Source: Sthenelais limicola
Taxonomy: Eukaryota > Annelida > Polychaeta > Phyllodocida > Sigalionidae
Direction: 5' to 3'
DNA length: 64,000 nt
Assembly: GCA_942159475.1 (NCBI GenBank)
Contig: OW804094.1
Coordinates: 130,310,755-130,374,754 of the forward strand
Shown: positions 60,901-64,000 of the stretch, one piece after another
Position numbering within the stretch: the stretch's first letter is position 1
Layout: each line of letters starts with the position of its first letter
The notes under the pieces: generated by a model
Seen by the model: only the letters and a program-made list of their open reading frames with translations
The model's database searches: none
What the model was told of the DNA's origin: nothing
Position numbers and translations under genes: made by a program

Positions 60901-63900
60901 GAATGAGCTTGGGATACTCTTGCAGATTGGTCTGCCCGAGGTGCATTCAAAAGACGCATGGTCGGCTGATCTCTGATGACAGTTGATGGCATCGATTACA
61001 TTGGACGTGGACCTCGTCTGCCTCTAACTGTTTCATGAATGTCATGTAAGCTCCATATGATACTAATAGTGGGTCATCCATCACTGGTTGTGGACAGATG
61101 TGTGTCGGAGAACCGTGCTGATAACCATATCATCAAGCTGGCTACACCAAACCTGTCCAGTATTAATGTTGCCGCTCCGCAACAGTAATAAATGCCTGAG
61201 GACACTGGCCTGCTAGTGGGGTTTGTCAGTAATCTCCTAAAATGCGTCTCCTAATGATAAGTAAGGCCGGCACTAGCGAAACGGGTTTGAAGGCTTTAAA
61301 GGCCCTCATCTCAAAGGCTCAGCAACTTCAACGGCCGAATGAGAAGCGGGGCCTGGGATCCGACGGATTTCCGAACGGATCCTTGGCAAACTTCTCTTAG
61401 AGACGACCATCTGTCCAAGCTGATCTCACGCCCGGATCGGTGGAATCCAATCTGACACCAGGCCCTTTTACCCCTAGCCCTTTTACCAGCTCCAAAACTT
61501 TATGGCCAATAATACTCCCACAGACATGGGCTTGTGGTGGATCGCTGGGCGCGGGATCAATGGCGGACCTGTGTAGAGAGCCCAAGTAAAATGTTCCAGC
61601 CCACTGGATTCTGTTGCAGATTAACCTCCCGTGGTGAACAATGGCATCAGGACAGGGCCATACACGCCGGAGTGGCTTCTTTCACACCGTCCTTCGTGTT
61701 GGCCGGATACAGGCACCGTGGGGGACCGGAGACTGCTTTCTTTACAGGACCAAACAAGTGTCTCGGGGCATGCTGGCGCCAATATGGTAGGGCCCTTCAG
61801 GTGGAAACACATTGATTGCCCTGACCCGTTTTACATATATTTAATTTTCCCAAGCTTTTTTTTAGGCTAGCCCAGGTCGAATCACAAGCACCAATACCCT
61901 ATATCCAGCTGCTGTGGATATAGTCCTCAAAATCCAATAGGACAGTCAACAGAATAGTTTCTTTGCACAGGCAAACAATAAATAAGTAATGTCAAATCAG
62001 ACATGACTTCACCTTTTTGTCGACGCTATTTGCTCACTCCCTCATAATTGTCACCAGATGATATTTATTCATGTGATTAATTGTGATAAATCGCGGCAAA
62101 TCATTCCACTCACCAGAGTCACCGGCAGAAAGCTTTGGAATGCCTTGGAATATTTTGTACCCACACTCGCGTTTTTCCCTGCTGAAATGCTGTGCAAATT
62201 AGCAAAGCAGACAGCTGATTGAGATGAACCCTTTTTATCCTCGGCAAAACAAAAAGGTACGCTCTTGCAGTGAACACAAAAGGTACTATCGTTGTAACAT
62301 TTGGAATTTCTTTCCAGACAAAGAGGATGCAGCTAACGATCTAATTGGTCTCCGACGCTATAGTCTTGTATTGATGAAGCCCATGCATTTTCCTTTGTCG
62401 AAGCTATCATTACCTTACGACATGCACTCAGAAAGACTACAGAGGATGGATCGCCCGATAAAGGATAATACCAATTGACCCTCACGGCCTTTGATGGGTA
62501 GTGCATTCCCCAAATTTCATTTTGATGATGCATTCTGTCGGCATAGCAATATATACAATGGTGGAAGGACGAGCCCTGATCCAGACCTTGGCTATTAATA
62601 ACCAACTAGCGTTGACTACCGACTGATAACATAGGGACATTTGTCATCCGGCGTTTACCAACAAAGGGAGCCACTAACGACATTAGAACACTTGGCCGTC
62701 GATATATTTTAGCAGCATTATTGCCATAGCATCATTGTTTGACAGTAAGCATCCTTAGCAAATCGATAGTTGGCCTTATACAAACTAGAGAGGCATCTCT
62801 TGTTCAATTCGTTTCCACCGGATGAACGGAGCAACAACCACGCTGGCCGTCGCCGACATGATAAATTTAGATGGATGGTACACTTATGGCACCATCATTG
62901 GATTTGTTGCTTGTTTGCTGCAGGTACCCTGTTCTATTGATACACCGAGTGTTTCGTCTGACATGCGATATAGCCCACCGATGCCCATATATACACATAT
63001 AAGCTGAAGGTTTCTGATGGTTAAAGGTTAGCTAAACGTGAGGAGGCATAAATTCGAGTGGATCTCTTTTTCCTATGGCCAGCCCCAGCCCCCAATAACC
63101 CACCCATAACCCAACCTCCCGTCCCCACACTTATATATGCACATTCGGTATGAACCAGGCTATGTCCCCAACCGATATACCATTTTCCACCTTGGTCATG
63201 TAAATATTTGTTCCTGTACCCCATGCAGGACCATTCTTCAAGCATCAGGCCCTAAGCTACTGACATTGGCAGTTTTCTTATGGCAATAGGGCCAAGACAA
63301 AGACAGTGCGGCCATTTTGGGCACGGCCACTGGCGGGCATATAAACAGGCGGTGGTGCCACACCAAACAAGCCAGTGTTTGTACGTGTCAGTAGTTAGAC
63401 AGATCGAAGGAAGCAATTAGTCTCGCTTGTTTTACATTCAGACCAGCGAATACATCAAACAAACTAGCTGATGACTAGGAGACAGCTCCTGGCATCTTTC
63501 ATCCAGCAGATCCGGACGCTGGGGCCCCTCTACAAATGTTTTATTTCGACATACATCTCCCTCGCACGTCGCCCCTGCATCGATGCTAAGTAAAACATTA
63601 GGAACCATTTTTCATGCCTCAATGGCGCCCTAACTAACATGTAGTATGGCCCCCGTGTGGCTGCGCAACGCGGTGTGAGCTTGAGAACGGGGGAATTGAG
63701 TGGCCTAATTATCGCTTTGTTATTAAACACCTTACGCAAAGGGGAAGCTATTCATAGTATGCGATGGTATGTGTTGGTGTTGAAAACCCTGGTATAACGA
63801 GGCTTATCAACGCTGTTATTCCCCGTTTGTTTTTGGAGCGCAAATTAGTCTAATATATAATACACTAAGATAAACCAGGGGAGGCTCACATAGCGTTCTA

Positions 63901-64000
63901 ATTATTTATTTAATAATATTTCAGGATTATCCTTTGGGGTACTGGCTGGAAGGATGGAGATGGAGAGTGGGTGTATTCGCATCTAGAAGGGGCGACGAAA
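51923..64000. other. 12-kb stretch upstream of the receptor lectin exon; no confirmed exon
   Basis: It should contain the receptor's first exons and promoter unless these lie past the right edge. The sequence is GC-richer and lower in simple repeats than the left half. Overlapping frames at 52361-52792, 59838-60254 and 61534-61870 reflect low stop density. A GT-rich tract lies near 55236-55275, and a possible TATA-type promoter at 63340. Confidence 0.4.
63340..63345 (+). promoter_or_regulatory. Possible TATA box
   Basis: TATAAA in GCGGGCATATAAACAGG, with an initiator-like CCAGTGT about 33 bp downstream. No gene is visible beyond it inside the window, so this is only a possibility. Confidence 0.2.

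Noticed and set aside
1..64000. tRNA, rRNA, CRISPR or viral genes
   Set aside because: I looked for tRNA B-box-like GGTTCGA motifs, long rRNA-like blocks, regularly spaced repeats and reverse transcriptase or integrase motifs; none was convincing. A covariance-model scan would be decisive for RNA genes.

Overview
This is a eukaryotic nuclear window, most likely from a marine invertebrate. Genes are split by introns of about 0.2 to 10 kb with GT-AG (once GC-AG) borders. Coding exons are short islands in AT-rich sequence, and there are many small hairpin-type transposon remnants. The genes encode animal extracellular modules (SUEL/galactose-binding lectin, CUB-like, Sushi) and a TGF-beta-family ligand. 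I cannot place the phylum with confidence; an ambulacrarian (echinoderm or hemichordate) or lophotrochozoan fits. I recognise no prokaryotic operon, viral genome, CRISPR array, rRNA or tRNA gene.

Layout. (1) About 1.7-3.5 kb, minus strand: two consecutive exons of a gene that continues past the left edge. One carries an unrecognised, probably beta-rich extracellular module and the other a SUEL lectin module. (2) 16.1-19.8 kb, plus strand: a six-exon gene for a basic, Pro/Gly/Arg-rich 220-residue protein of unknown function. I rebuilt it from splice sites whose reading phases all agree, including one GC-AG intron. (3) 23.7-25.5 kb, minus strand: a two-exon TGF-beta-superfamily ligand with signal peptide, short propeptide, furin-type site and cystine-knot domain, but without the cysteine that normally links the dimer. 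(4) 31.1-51.9 kb, minus strand: five 3' exons of a single-pass receptor-like protein (SUEL lectin, CUB-like, Sushi, transmembrane segment, Gly-rich cytoplasmic tail). Its 5' exons were not found and lie in 52-64 kb or beyond the right edge.

The spaces between genes hold mostly small non-autonomous elements. These include a family with GTTGCATA-type terminal repeats (four copies, one collapsed to an 83-bp perfect hairpin), two side-by-side TTAA-flanked elements, a 124-bp terminal-repeat element just past the TGF-beta gene, and a nested insertion near 20.7-21.2 kb whose empty target sites survive in an adjacent duplicate. From about 36 kb to the right edge the sequence looks more GC-rich, with fewer simple repeats.

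The known modules point to secretion and cell-surface recognition: one secreted growth-factor-like ligand and two lectin-module proteins. Nothing shows that they act together. All functional statements rest on motif recognition and splice-phase logic; no searches were run.
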